A stretch of DNA of 50,501 nucleotides from JBAVEL01 sp049587715 (GCA_049587715.1 JBAVEL010000141.1:1-50501), one strand, 5' to 3'; counted from the stretch's first letter, positions 32,141 through 41,161 are shown. The notes: generated from the sequence alone by a model not told the origin. Translations and numbers: made by a program.

Positions 32141-32658
32141 TCTTCTACCTCATCCGCCATGCCTCGGCTGAGAGGGTGGGGGGAGCGGTGTCCACGGATG
32201 CCGACCGGCCCCTCAGCGCGCAGGGGGAGCGGGAGGCGCGCCTGGCGGGGCGCTTGATGCGGCGTCTGGACCCGTCCCTGGGAGCCGTTCTCACAAGTCC
32301 CCTCCGGCGGGCGGTGCAGACCGCCCGGATGGTGGCGGAGGCGATGCCCCGCCCCGTGCCCGTGCGCGAGAGCGGGAACCTCTCCCCCGGATTCAAACCC
32401 GCCCTCCTCCTTCAGGAGGTCCAGGCCCTGGGGCCGGGTTTTTCCGCGGCGCTCGTAGGTCACCAGCCGGATCTGGGGTTGCTCCTGACCCTCCTGGCCG
32501 GGGAGGGCGATGCCGTGCACGCGGCCTTTCCGCCCGGCACCGTGGCCGCGCTGGCCCTGGAGGGAGAGGGAACGGGCCTCCGGGGGGAGCTCCGGTGGCT
32601 GCTGACGCCCCCCGCGGCGGGGGCGCTGCTCTCATCTGAAGAGGGAGAAGGGTCATGA
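32137..32658 (+). CDS. sixA: SixA-like phosphohistidine phosphatase (histidine phosphatase superfamily)
   Basis: 173 residues. The RHA motif (LIRHASAE, catalytic His8), the second Arg in SPLRRAVQTA and the second His in VGHQPDL define the superfamily; length and lack of extra domains fit SixA. E. coli SixA removes phosphate from phosphohistidine in the nitrogen phosphotransferase system. It overlaps both neighbours by 4 bases, so it is made with adenosine deaminase and the adenosine-specific kinase. A small-molecule phosphate is an alternative substrate. Confidence 0.85.
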   Translation: MIFYLIRHASAERVGGAVSTDADRPLSAQGEREARLAGRLMRRLDPSLGAVLTSPLRRAVQTARMVAEAMPRPVPVRESGNLSPGFKPALLLQEVQALGPGFSAALVGHQPDLGLLLTLLAGEGDAVHAAFPPGTVAALALEGEGTGLRGELRWLLTPPAAGALLSSEEGEGS

Positions 32659-33137
32659 ACCTGTTGAGCGTGAGGATCCGGAAGCCCGAGGACATGAACT
32701 TCATTCTGGGGCATGCCCATTTCATCAAGACGGTGGAAGACCTGTACGAGGCGATCGTCGGGACCCACCCCTCCATGAAGTTCGGCCTCGCCTTCTGCGA
32801 GGCGTCGGGGCCCTGCCTGGTGCGGTGGGCGGGGAACGACGAGACCCTGGCCGGGCTGGCCCGGACGAACGCCCTGGAGCTCTCCGCCGGACACACCTTC
32901 ATCATCTTCATGACACAGGGCTATCCGCTGAACATCCTGAACGCCGTCAAGGCGGTCCCCGAGGTGTGCAGGATCCATTGCGCCACCGCCAATCCGGTCG
33001 AGGTGATTCTGGCGGAGACTCCCCAGGGTCGTGCTGTTCTGGGCGTGGTGGACGGGTTTCCCAGCAAGGGGATCGAGACGGATGCGGACATGGCCGTCCG
33101 GAAGGCGTTCCTGCGGACGATCGGCTACAAGTTCTGA
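32655..33137 (+). CDS. adenosine-specific kinase (DUF355 family)
   Basis: 160 residues, close in length and pattern to the archaeal adenosine-specific kinase family: MNFILGHAHFIKTVEDLYEA, FGLAFCEASGPCLVRW, GHTFIIFM, YPLNILNAVK, VDGFPSKGIE. Described members phosphorylate adenosine to AMP, though bacterial ones are little studied. Its position after adenosine deaminase agrees with an adenosine substrate. The ATG overlaps the SixA stop. Confidence 0.85.
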   Translation: MNLLSVRIRKPEDMNFILGHAHFIKTVEDLYEAIVGTHPSMKFGLAFCEASGPCLVRWAGNDETLAGLARTNALELSAGHTFIIFMTQGYPLNILNAVKAVPEVCRIHCATANPVEVILAETPQGRAVLGVVDGFPSKGIETDADMAVRKAFLRTIGYKF

Positions 33138-33145
33138 GGCGGGCG

Positions 33146-33736
33146 ATGCGCCTCGCTGCCGCGTCCGGGCTTCCGTCCCTGCTCCTGGTTCTTCTTCTTG
33201 ATGCGGGGTGCGGGGGCGGCTCCCCGCAGCCCGGCCGGCTGGACACGCTGGCCCGCGACGCCGACAAGTTCCTCCTCATACGGTTGCTTCCCCTGGGTAC
33301 GGACTCGGGGGGCGTGCGCAGGGCTTTTCCGCTGATGCGCACGCGGGGGGCGGGGCCGGATGGGGCGACCGGCTCGGCGCGTCTGGACGCGGGGGGAAAT
33401 CCCGGGCAGGTCGTGTTCCGGTTCCAGGCAGGGGTTCTCTCGGAGTACGAGGTGGTGCTTCCCGGCCTCGACAGCGTCGGCGCGGAGATTCTGGACCGGT
33501 CCCTTGTGCTCACCTTTGTGACGGCCTTCGGGAACTACCATCAGGAGATTGCGCACACAGAGGCAGGGAGCACCCTCACCCGGTTCTGGACCGGCGCGGG
33601 CGCCGGCATCTGGTCCGTGAAGGAGGTTGCATCGGGCCGCTGGACGGTCCGCTGGCACTACCGGCCTCCGGCGGAGGGCGACAGCGGGGGGCCTGCGCTT
33701 CTCGTGAGCGCGGCCGCCTGTGCGCGGCGGCTCTGA
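33146..33736 (+). CDS. hypothetical lipoprotein
   Basis: 196 residues. LLLVLLLDAGCGGG is a lipoprotein-like signal with Cys near residue 24, though Asp at -3 is unusual. The mature part alternates short beta strands (VVFRFQAGVLSEYEVVL, LVLTFVTAFGNYHQ, GRWTVRWHYRP) and looks like a small beta-sandwich. GAGG lies 8-11 bases before the ATG, 8 bases after the kinase stop. No family is recognised. Confidence 0.65.
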   Translation: MRLAAASGLPSLLLVLLLDAGCGGGSPQPGRLDTLARDADKFLLIRLLPLGTDSGGVRRAFPLMRTRGAGPDGATGSARLDAGGNPGQVVFRFQAGVLSEYEVVLPGLDSVGAEILDRSLVLTFVTAFGNYHQEIAHTEAGSTLTRFWTGAGAGIWSVKEVASGRWTVRWHYRPPAEGDSGGPALLVSAAACARRL

Positions 33737-33812
33737 TGGGGTGATCGGTCGGGGCGTCCGGGAACCATGATCCCTGATCCCGGGAGGGGATATGACTGGA
33801 GAGGACCGTACC

Positions 33813-34133
33813 ATGCACAGGATGCTGCTTGCGCTCGGGCTGGCCGCAATGCTGGCCGCGGGGGGTCCGTCTCTGCATGCGCAGAAGACGGCGAAACCGA
33901 AGCAGGCATCGGTTCAACACGCGCCCGCAACCCTGAAGGATGTTCTCCGCGAACACGTCGGCGCGGAGACCAGCATCGGGAAGATCCTGAGGGTGGAGGG
34001 GGATTTCTTCGAGGTGGAATCGGACGGTGTGCGCTGCCTGCACGCCATTGCCGCCGTGCACACCATCCGGTATGCGAGGGACGACGAGACCGGCGAGGAG
34101 CGGATTGAGATTGTGCTCCTGGCGGGCGACTGA
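33813..34133 (+). CDS. small exported protein of unknown function
   Basis: 106 residues. Signal peptide MHRMLLALGLAAMLAAGG ending near LHAQ. The mature part is about 80 residues with strands SIGKILRVEGDFFEVESD and VHTIRYARDDETG, possibly an SH3- or OB-like barrel. GGAGAGGA is well placed before 33813; an in-frame ATG at 33792 is an alternative. It precedes hutU by 59 bases. Not recognised. Confidence 0.65.
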   Translation: MHRMLLALGLAAMLAAGGPSLHAQKTAKPKQASVQHAPATLKDVLREHVGAETSIGKILRVEGDFFEVESDGVRCLHAIAAVHTIRYARDDETGEERIEIVLLAGD

Positions 34134-34192
34134 GGCCCCGCCGGAGCCGGGATGCGGCCCGGGGAGGCCGCCAGGCCATCATGGGAGAGACT

Positions 34193-35872
34193 ATGGATCA
34201 CGGGATGGACGCCGGGGGATTCCCGCACGGGGATGTGCACGCCCCGCGCGGGGCCGGGTTGACGTGCAAGGGGTGGATACAGGAGGCGGCCTTGCGGATG
34301 CTGATGAACAACCTGGATCCCGAGGTGGCCGAGAAGCCGGAGGAGCTGGTGGTGTACGGGGGCACGGGCCGGGCGGCCAGGAACTGGGCCTGCTACGAGG
34401 CGATCGTGGGCACTCTCCGGGAGCTGGAAAACGACGAGACGCTTCTGGTGCAGTCGGGCAAGCCCGTGGCTGTGTTCCGGACGCATGTGCATGCCCCGCG
34501 CGTGCTCATTGCCAACTCCCTTCTGGTGCCGCAGTGGGCGACATGGGACGAGTTCCGCCGCCTGGAAGCCCTGGGGCTCATGATGTACGGACAGATGACC
34601 GCCGGGAGCTGGATCTATATCGGGACCCAGGGGATTCTGCAGGGAACCTACGAGACCTTTGCGGCCGTGGCGGAGAAGCACTATGGGGGCAGTCTCGCAG
34701 GGCGGCTCCTGGTCACCGCCGGGCTGGGGGGCATGGGGGGGGCCCAGCCCCTGGCGGCCACCATGAACGGGGCGGCCTGCCTGGCGGTGGAGGTGGACAG
34801 GGAGAGGATCCGGAAGCGGCTCCGGACCGGCTACGTGGACAAAATGGCGGAGACCCTGGATGAGGCGTTGCAGATTCTGCAGACGGCCAGAGAACTCCGG
34901 GAGGCCTGCTCGGTGGCCCTTGTGGGAAACGCAGCCGAAGTCCTGCCCGAGCTTCTGGCCCGGAACATCCGCGTGGATGTCCTGACCGATCAGACCTCCG
35001 CGCACGACACGCTGAACGGGTATGTTCCCGCCCACATCCCCTACGAGGAGGCCCTCGACCTCCGCCGGACCGACCCGGCCCGGTACACGGCGCTGGCCCG
35101 GAGCTCCATTGTGGAGCACGTCCAGGCGATGCTGGGGCTCATGAAGAAAGGGGCGGTGACCTTTGACTACGGCAACAACATCCGGGGGGAGGCCCGCGCG
35201 GGGGGTCTGGAGCGGGCCTTCGACATTCCCGGGTTCGTCCCCGAGTACATCCGGCCCCTGTTCTGCGAGGGGAAGGGGCCGTTCCGCTGGGCCGCCCTGT
35301 CGGGCGACCCGGCGGACATCGAGCGGACAGACCGAGCCGTCCTGGAGACGTTTTCGGGGAATGCCCCCCTCTGCCGCTGGATCGAGAAGGCCCGAGCGCA
35401 CGTCCGCTTCCAGGGTCTTCCGGCGCGCATCTGCTGGCTGGGCTACGGGGAGCGGGCCGCCATGGGAGAGATCTTCAACCGCCTGGTGGCCGAGGGGTCG
35501 GTGAAAGCCCCCATCGTGATCGGCCGGGATCACCTGGACTGCGGCTCCGTGGCCTCCCCCAACAGGGAGACGGAGAAGATGCTGGACGGGAGCGACGCCG
35601 TGGCCGACTGGCCCATCCTGAACGCCCTCCTGAACGCCGTGGGAGGGGCCGGCTGGGTCAGCGTCCATCACGGGGGAGGGGTGGGGATGGGCCTCTCCAT
35701 CCATGCCGGCATGGTGGCCGTCGCCGATGGAACCCGGGAGGCATCCGAGCGGTTGCAGAGGGTGCTGTCGTACGATCCCGGCATGGGAATCGTGCGGCAC
35801 GCCGACGCGGGATATCCCGCGGCCGCCTCGAACGCCCGCAGACACGGCATCCGGATGCCCATGCTGAGGTAG
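34193..35872 (+). CDS. hutU: urocanate hydratase
   Basis: 559 residues, the normal length. It hydrates urocanate to imidazolonepropionate using a tightly bound NAD as electrophile. Typical stretches are VYGGTGRAARNWACY, TAGLGGMGGAQPLAATMNGA, DQTSAHDTLNGYVP, FDYGNNIR, IGRDHLDCGSVASPNRETE and VSVHHGGGVGMG. The ATG at 34193 is close to GGGAGAGA; an in-frame ATG at 34181 with a distant GGGGAGG is possible. It begins the histidine-degradation region, but no histidase is nearby. Confidence 0.95.
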   Translation: MDHGMDAGGFPHGDVHAPRGAGLTCKGWIQEAALRMLMNNLDPEVAEKPEELVVYGGTGRAARNWACYEAIVGTLRELENDETLLVQSGKPVAVFRTHVHAPRVLIANSLLVPQWATWDEFRRLEALGLMMYGQMTAGSWIYIGTQGILQGTYETFAAVAEKHYGGSLAGRLLVTAGLGGMGGAQPLAATMNGAACLAVEVDRERIRKRLRTGYVDKMAETLDEALQILQTARELREACSVALVGNAAEVLPELLARNIRVDVLTDQTSAHDTLNGYVPAHIPYEEALDLRRTDPARYTALARSSIVEHVQAMLGLMKKGAVTFDYGNNIRGEARAGGLERAFDIPGFVPEYIRPLFCEGKGPFRWAALSGDPADIERTDRAVLETFSGNAPLCRWIEKARAHVRFQGLPARICWLGYGERAAMGEIFNRLVAEGSVKAPIVIGRDHLDCGSVASPNRETEKMLDGSDAVADWPILNALLNAVGGAGWVSVHHGGGVGMGLSIHAGMVAVADGTREASERLQRVLSYDPGMGIVRHADAGYPAAASNARRHGIRMPMLR

Positions 35873-35930
35873 CCGCGCCCGTGAGGCTGCGGACCCCGGA
35901 GAACTCACACACAACTTCAGGAGCTTTGCC

Positions 35931-36290
35931 ATGCACGGATTCGGACACGTGGAGATACCCACCACGAACGTGAAGCAGGCCAAGATCTTCTACAACACCG
36001 TCTTCGGCTGGACCTTCACGGATCACCCCGAGATCAGGTACACCCTCCTGCACACGGGGGGGCACCCGAACGGGGGTCTCGAGCGCGTGAAGAAGATGCC
36101 CCGCAAGGGCCAGGTGAACGTGTACATCGAGGTGCGGGACATCGAGGCCACCCTCAAAGACGTCAGGAAGGCGAAGGGGAAAGTGGTCCAGAAGAAGAAG
36201 GCTGTGAAGGGGATGGGCTGGTACGCCAGGTTCAAGTCCCCCGACGGCTGCATCCTGTGCCTCTGGCAGCAGGGACCGCCCGCCTCGTGA
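35931..36290 (+). CDS. VOC-family (glyoxalase/bleomycin-resistance fold) protein
   Basis: 119 residues, one VOC unit pair: HVEIPTTNVKQAKIFYNTVFGWTF at the start, VNVYIEVRDIEATLKDV in the middle, KSPDGCILCLWQQ at the end. His and Glu residues at the usual metal positions are seen in HVEI and IEV. Such proteins bind metals and small substrates or act as stress proteins. Its place after hutU is noted, but no reaction can be assigned. AGGAG stands 8-12 bases before the ATG. Confidence 0.85.
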   Translation: MHGFGHVEIPTTNVKQAKIFYNTVFGWTFTDHPEIRYTLLHTGGHPNGGLERVKKMPRKGQVNVYIEVRDIEATLKDVRKAKGKVVQKKKAVKGMGWYARFKSPDGCILCLWQQGPPAS

Positions 36291-36365
36291 ACGGGTCCTT
36301 CCCGCCGGATCTCCGCCGTCCCCTGTCCCGGCGGAGGGGCCGGTTCCTAACAAAGACGGACGTTC

Positions 36366-36379
36366 CTCCGTATACGGAG
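36366..36379. promoter_or_regulatory. 14 bp perfect palindrome over the phosphatase ribosome site
   Basis: CTCCGTATACGGAG, ending in the GGAG that serves the ATG at 36382. Either a protein operator or a fold that hides the ribosome site. Confidence 0.4.
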
Positions 36380-36381
36380 AC

Positions 36382-37650
36382 ATGACCGATCCGCCTCTGA
36401 ATCCCCGTCCCCCGGAAGGCCGGGGGGCCTCCCCTTCCGGTGGGGGCGCGGGCATCCGCCGCCACCTTCCGCTCATCCTGAAGGGCCTCATCCTGCTGGA
36501 GCTCTTCGGGGCGGTTTTCCAGGGGGCGGCGGGGAACGGATGGTCCCGGCTGGGGATCGACCTGGTTGCGGCCGGCATCCTCTACCTCCTCTGGGGTAGG
36601 ATCCTCCGCCTCATGCGGGAGAAGAAGGAGGAATACCGGATCCGGATGGAACGGGCCGGGGAGAAGGTCCGCCTCTGGGATGCCCTGGTGTTCTCCCTTC
36701 TCTGGACCGACGAGATCCACCGGGACCTTCCCCCGGATCGCAGGCGGATCGCCGATGTCTCCTATGTGCTGATCGGTCTGGGGGTGGTCGTCGCGTTTTC
36801 GAAGCCGGGCGAGGGGCTGATGCCCCTGGTCGTCTCCGGGGCGCTCGTCCTTGCGGCGGTGAACCTCCTGGGGTGGGTGGTCGCCCGGGAGCGGGGGGAG
36901 AGGGAGACGCTTGCAACGGAGCTCCGGCTGGCGCGGGAGGTGCAGGTGGCCCTCATGAGCTCCGATTGTCCTTCGCTGGCAGGATACGACGTGGCGGGCA
37001 TGTCCCTCCCCGCCGAGGTGGTGGGGGGGGATCATTACGGATGCCGGCTTCTGGATGCGAGGCGCATGGGAATCAGTCTCTTCGATGTCTCGGGGAAGGG
37101 GATGCAGGCGGCCATGTCGGCGGTCTTCACCAGCGGGGCTTTTGCCAGCGAGGCGGGAACCGGCGCCGATCCCGCCCTGGTCCTCACGGCCATGAACGCC
37201 GCGGTCCGCGCCCACTGGCAGCGGGGACGCTTCGTGACCTTTCTCTATGGTGTCCTGGAATCCGGCGTTCCTTCCCTTACGTTCGCGAATGCCGGGCAGC
37301 CCCGGCCCCTTCTCCGGAGCGGGGGCGGGGTGAGGGAGCTGGAATCCGCCGGCCCCACGTTTCCTCTGGGGATGACGGAGCAGGCCTCGTACGAGGCCCG
37401 ATCGGTGCGCCTGGCCCCCGGGGATGTGCTGGTCTTTCTGACCGACGGCTTTACCGACGCCATGGATCCCGCGGGAGAACCCTTCGGGACGGAGCGGCTC
37501 TCCCGGGCTCTCGCGGAGCTCCCGGCGGGGGGGATGACCGCGCGCGCGGTCGCGGATGAGCTCACATCCGCCGTCCGGCGCCACGCCGGTGATGCCCCTC
37601 AGCATGACGACATGACCATGGTGGTCGTACGGGTCCTTCCCCCGGCGTGA
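36382..37650 (+). CDS. membrane-bound SpoIIE/RsbU-type PP2C serine phosphatase
   Basis: 422 residues. Four membrane helices in two pairs (about 28-47, 57-75, 130-148 and 153-173), a short helical linker (ELRLAREVQVALM), then the PP2C domain at 190-420: GGDHYG, LFDVSGKGMQAAM, LTFANAGQPRPLL, VFLTDGFTDA and QHDDMTMVVV. The metal Asp residues of GGD, DVSGKG, TDG and HDD are present; the usual FYD reads HYG. It should dephosphorylate an anti-sigma-antagonist-like protein, so it belongs to partner-switching regulation. No partner genes are nearby. The stop overlaps the next gene. Confidence 0.9.
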   Translation: MTDPPLNPRPPEGRGASPSGGGAGIRRHLPLILKGLILLELFGAVFQGAAGNGWSRLGIDLVAAGILYLLWGRILRLMREKKEEYRIRMERAGEKVRLWDALVFSLLWTDEIHRDLPPDRRRIADVSYVLIGLGVVVAFSKPGEGLMPLVVSGALVLAAVNLLGWVVARERGERETLATELRLAREVQVALMSSDCPSLAGYDVAGMSLPAEVVGGDHYGCRLLDARRMGISLFDVSGKGMQAAMSAVFTSGAFASEAGTGADPALVLTAMNAAVRAHWQRGRFVTFLYGVLESGVPSLTFANAGQPRPLLRSGGGVRELESAGPTFPLGMTEQASYEARSVRLAPGDVLVFLTDGFTDAMDPAGEPFGTERLSRALAELPAGGMTARAVADELTSAVRRHAGDAPQHDDMTMVVVRVLPPA

Positions 37651-38759
37651 TGCTCTGCGCCGCCCTGTCTTTGCTGTGCGTCCTCTCCGGGGCTTCTCCC
37701 GACGGCATGTCCGCGCCCGGGCTTGACATCCGGCTGGAGCTGGATGTCTCTTCAGCCGAAGAGACGCTCCGGCTCCTGGGCGGGAAGGGGGGGAACCCCC
37801 TGGCGGCCGCCTCCCTCCGGGGCAACCTCCTTGCGGCGGCCACGACCGCCCTCCTTACGGGACGCTACCTCGGACGGGAGGACCTGGCGCGTGATCTGGG
37901 CGCCGTCCGGGACGGGCACACGCCCGCGGAGGATCCCTTCGGCCTGGTCTCCGCCCGGGGCATCCGGGGGGAGATGGAACTTCTGGTGCGCGAGCTCCGG
38001 CGCCGGAACTTCACCCGGAGCGTGGCCCTCACCCTGGAAGGGCTCTTCCCCCCCGGGGCGCGCACGCAGGTCTCCTTCCCCGTCTATGCCGTGGTCTTCG
38101 GGCCTCCCTCCATCACGGCTTTCGTGTGCCGTGTGGAGTGGGAGGACGGGGTGCCCCGTTTCGGGGACCGCGGGGAGCCGACGGTCGTGCTGAACCTTGC
38201 GCGCACCGCGCGCCCCGCAGCCGGGGCCGAAGAAATGTTCCGGGAAACCCTGGGAGTGGTCTGCCACGAGGTCTTCCATGCGGTCTTTGCGGCGTACCAG
38301 GACTCCTCCCCTGTCTGGCAGGCCTGGTTCGGGAAAGGGCGCAGAGGGGTGGAAGAACTCATGGCGCTGGTCCAGAACGAGGGGATCGCCTATGCCCTCT
38401 CGCTGGAGCAGACCCATGGGGCGGAGCCGGGACCCGCCTGGGAGCGGCGTGCCCGGGAGTCCTTCAAGGTGTTGAATGCCGCCCTCCTGGAGCTGGAGGA
38501 TCCCTCCACGACGCCCCGGCGCCGGGAGGCGCTTCTGCGCGCGGCCAACACATCGGAATTCCTTCAAAGCTACGGAGCCGTCGCCGGCATGTTCATGGCC
38601 CGGCGCATCGAGCGCGCAGGAACCCGCCGTGCGATCGCCCGGACGATCGCCGAAGGACCCCTGGGGTTCTGGGGGGAGTACCTGCGGTGCGCCCGCGCGG
38701 AACCCGGCCTGCCTCTTCCCGCGGAGCCGGTGATGCGGCGCCTGGACGAGCGGCCCTGA
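37650..38759 (+). CDS. exported HExxH putative zinc metalloprotease
   Basis: 369 residues. Signal peptide at the N-terminus (LCAALSLLCVLSGASP). The zinc site is H206-E-V-F-H210 (VCHEVFHAVF), with a likely downstream Glu in NEGIAYALS. The layout, with HEVFH followed by an EGIAY helix, recalls putative proteases of the DUF2268/DUF5700 kind, but the assignment is tentative. The ATG overlaps the phosphatase stop by one base (TGATG); a GTG lies directly before it. Translation is probably coupled, as there is no own ribosome site. Confidence 0.72.
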   Translation: MLCAALSLLCVLSGASPDGMSAPGLDIRLELDVSSAEETLRLLGGKGGNPLAAASLRGNLLAAATTALLTGRYLGREDLARDLGAVRDGHTPAEDPFGLVSARGIRGEMELLVRELRRRNFTRSVALTLEGLFPPGARTQVSFPVYAVVFGPPSITAFVCRVEWEDGVPRFGDRGEPTVVLNLARTARPAAGAEEMFRETLGVVCHEVFHAVFAAYQDSSPVWQAWFGKGRRGVEELMALVQNEGIAYALSLEQTHGAEPGPAWERRARESFKVLNAALLELEDPSTTPRRREALLRAANTSEFLQSYGAVAGMFMARRIERAGTRRAIARTIAEGPLGFWGEYLRCARAEPGLPLPAEPVMRRLDERP

Positions 38760-38775
38760 CGGCTCGGGTGCGGGG

Positions 38776-38804
38776 TTGCAGATCCCTCGGCTTTTGCGTA
38801 TGTT
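38776..38804 (+). promoter_or_regulatory. sigma70-type promoter of hutI-ftcD-fchA
   Basis: TTGCAG (38776-38781), a 17 bp spacer and TATGTT (38799-38804). The leader of about 70 bases carries a CCCCCC/GGGGGG hairpin near 38834-38850. Confidence 0.55.
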
Positions 38805-38879
38805 GAGGGCACTCGCAATCGCCATTCCTTCCGTCCCCCCCGCCGGGGGGCGCGGATCTTCGGCTCCTGCAGAACGCTC

Positions 38880-40124
38880 ATGAACCTCTTCATTGCCAAC
38901 ATCGCCCAGTGCGTCACTGTGCCGGCGGGCGCCGGCGGCGTGAAACGGGGCCGCGCCATGCGCGACCTGGGAGTCATCACGGACGCCGGCCTTCTGTGCC
39001 GGAACGGGCGGATTGCCTGGGTGGGCCCCATGAGCCGGTGGACGGAGGAGCTGCCCGGGGATTTCCCGCGCATGGATGCCCGGGGGAAGGTGGTGCTGCC
39101 GGGCTTCGTGGACTCCCACACCCACATGATGTTTGCCGGCGACCGGGCGCACGAGTTTGCCCTCCGGGCGGAGGGGGCCACCTACCAGCAGATCGCGGAA
39201 CAGGGGGGGGGCATCCTCAGCACCATCGCCCACGTGCGCGCGGCGTCCCGGAAAGACCTGAAGAAGCGCACCGCCCGCTGGCTGGGGGAGATGATGCGGT
39301 ACGGGACCACCACCGTGGAAATCAAATCGGGATACGGGCTTGAGACCGCCAGCGAACTGAAGATGATGGAGGCCATCACCGAGCTCAGGGAGGAGGAGGT
39401 GGTGGGGGTGGTGCCCACCTTCATGGGGGCGCACGCGGTCCCCCCCGAGTTTCGGGGGGATCCGGCGGGGTACGTCCGGCTCGTGACGGAGGAGATGATC
39501 CCCCTGGTGGGGAAGCGCCGCCTGGCGGCATTCTGTGACGTCTTCTGCGAGCGGGGGTATTTCGATCCCGCCGACGCGCGACGGATCCTGGAGGCGGGGC
39601 GGGCGCACGGCATGCGCCCCAAGGTTCACGCCGACGAGATCACCCCCCTGGGGGGGGCGCAACTGGCGGCCGAGCTGGGAGCCGTCTCGGCCGACCACCT
39701 GGAGCACGTTACCGACGACGGCATTGCGGCCCTGCGGGATGCGGGCACGGTGGCAACGGTGCTGCCGGGTGTTTCCTTCTTCCTGAATCACGGCTATGCT
39801 CCGGCCCGGCGGCTGATTGACGGCGGCGCCACACTCGCCATTGCCTCGGACTTCAACCCGGGCTCCTGCATGTCCTTCTCCATGCCTCTGATGATGACCA
39901 TTGCCTGCACGCAGATGCGGATGACCCCCGAGGAAGCAATCACGGCGGCGACCCTGCACGGGGCCGCCGCCCTGGGACTGGCCTCCGATCTGGGCAGCAT
40001 CGAGCCCGGCAAACGGGCGGACCTGGTGGTGGCCGATGTGCCCGATTACAGGCACCTGGCCTACCACTTCGGGTTCAACCACGCGGCCGCCGTGATCAAG
40101 GGCGGGACCATCCTGGAACAGTAG
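38880..40124 (+). CDS. hutI: imidazolonepropionase
   Basis: 414 residues, amidohydrolase superfamily. It opens the ring of 4-imidazolone-5-propanoate to N-formimino-L-glutamate. Metal His residues are in DSHTHMMFAGDR; TTTVEIKSGYGL, KVHADEI, SADHLEHV and ASDFNPGSCMS complete the site. It is followed after 8 bases by ftcD. No Shine-Dalgarno site is evident before the ATG. Confidence 0.95.
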   Translation: MNLFIANIAQCVTVPAGAGGVKRGRAMRDLGVITDAGLLCRNGRIAWVGPMSRWTEELPGDFPRMDARGKVVLPGFVDSHTHMMFAGDRAHEFALRAEGATYQQIAEQGGGILSTIAHVRAASRKDLKKRTARWLGEMMRYGTTTVEIKSGYGLETASELKMMEAITELREEEVVGVVPTFMGAHAVPPEFRGDPAGYVRLVTEEMIPLVGKRRLAAFCDVFCERGYFDPADARRILEAGRAHGMRPKVHADEITPLGGAQLAAELGAVSADHLEHVTDDGIAALRDAGTVATVLPGVSFFLNHGYAPARRLIDGGATLAIASDFNPGSCMSFSMPLMMTIACTQMRMTPEEAITAATLHGAAALGLASDLGSIEPGKRADLVVADVPDYRHLAYHFGFNHAAAVIKGGTILEQ

Positions 40125-40132
40125 GGAATGTC

Positions 40133-41152
40133 ATGAAACGAATCGTGGAATGCGTCCCCAACTTCAGCGAGGGACGCGACATCAGGGTCATCAACGCCAT
40201 TACGGGAACCATCACCGCGGTGGGCGGGGTGAAGCTCCTGAGCGCCGAGCCGGACCGCGACTACAACCGCTGCGTGGTGACGTTCGTGGGGGATCCCGGC
40301 TCCGTTGCCGAGGCGGCCTTCCGGGCCACCGCGGAGGCCGCCCGTCTCATCGACATGAGCGTCCACACGGGGGAGCACCCGCGCCTGGGGGCCACGGACG
40401 TGGTTCCGTTCGTCCCCGTGGCGGGCGTGGAGATGAGGGAGTGCGTGGAGCTGGCGCATACCTACGGCGCCCGTGTGGGGGGAGAGCTGGGGATTCCCGT
40501 GTATCTGTACGAGGAGGCGGCCACCCGGCCGGAGCGGAAGAACCTCTCGTCCATCCGCAAGGGTGAGTACGAGGGGCTTGCCGAGAAGCTCGCGGATCCC
40601 GCCTGGGCGCCCGATTACGGTCCCGCCCTCTTTGTGCCCCGCACGGGGGCCACGGTCACGGGGGCCCGGATGTTCCTGATTGCCTACAACGTGAATCTGG
40701 ACACCCCGGATGTGAAGATTGCCCAGGAGATCGCCCTCACCATCCGGGAAAGCGGGCGGGTCAGGAAGGATGCGTCCGGCAAACCCGTCCTGGACGGGAA
40801 CGGACGGAAGGTCATGATTCCCGGAACCCTCCGGGCCATCAAGGCCATGGGGGTCCTGCTGGAGGCGCACTCCATCGCCCAGGTATCCATCAACGTGGTG
40901 GACTACCGCGTGACGCCTCCCCATGCGGCCTTTGAGGAGGTGCGGGCCCAGGCGGAGCGCCTGGGCGTCCGGGTGACGGGCAGCGAGATCGTCGGACTCA
41001 CCCCTCTGGAAGCCCTGCTTATGGCCGGCAGGCGCTACCGCCCGGAGGCCTCCTCCGAGGAGGACCTGGTGGCCGCCGCCGTGGAAGGGCTCGGATTGAG
41101 CCGGCTGGAGACGTTCGACCCCCGCAGGAAGATCATCGAATACCAACTGTAG
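40133..41152 (+). CDS. ftcD: glutamate formimidoyltransferase
   Basis: 339 residues, only the transferase part of the enzyme that is fused to a cyclodeaminase in animals. It moves the formimino group of formiminoglutamate to tetrahydrofolate. ECVPNFSEGRD starts it; MSVHTGEHPRLGATDVVPF, YLYEEAATRPER and RAIKAMGVLLE are family segments. The cyclodeaminase follows as a separate gene 9 bases on. Confidence 0.94.
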   Translation: MKRIVECVPNFSEGRDIRVINAITGTITAVGGVKLLSAEPDRDYNRCVVTFVGDPGSVAEAAFRATAEAARLIDMSVHTGEHPRLGATDVVPFVPVAGVEMRECVELAHTYGARVGGELGIPVYLYEEAATRPERKNLSSIRKGEYEGLAEKLADPAWAPDYGPALFVPRTGATVTGARMFLIAYNVNLDTPDVKIAQEIALTIRESGRVRKDASGKPVLDGNGRKVMIPGTLRAIKAMGVLLEAHSIAQVSINVVDYRVTPPHAAFEEVRAQAERLGVRVTGSEIVGLTPLEALLMAGRRYRPEASSEEDLVAAAVEGLGLSRLETFDPRRKIIEYQL

Positions 41153-41161
41153 GAAATCCTC

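Noticed and set aside
36371..36376. TATACG before the PP2C gene as a -10 box
   Set aside because: It is only 5 bases from the ATG and no -35 stands at the right distance; the palindrome explains it better.
38834..38850. CCCCCC-GCC-GGGGGG hairpin as a terminator before hutI
   Set aside because: No T-run follows and it lies inside the predicted hutI leader.
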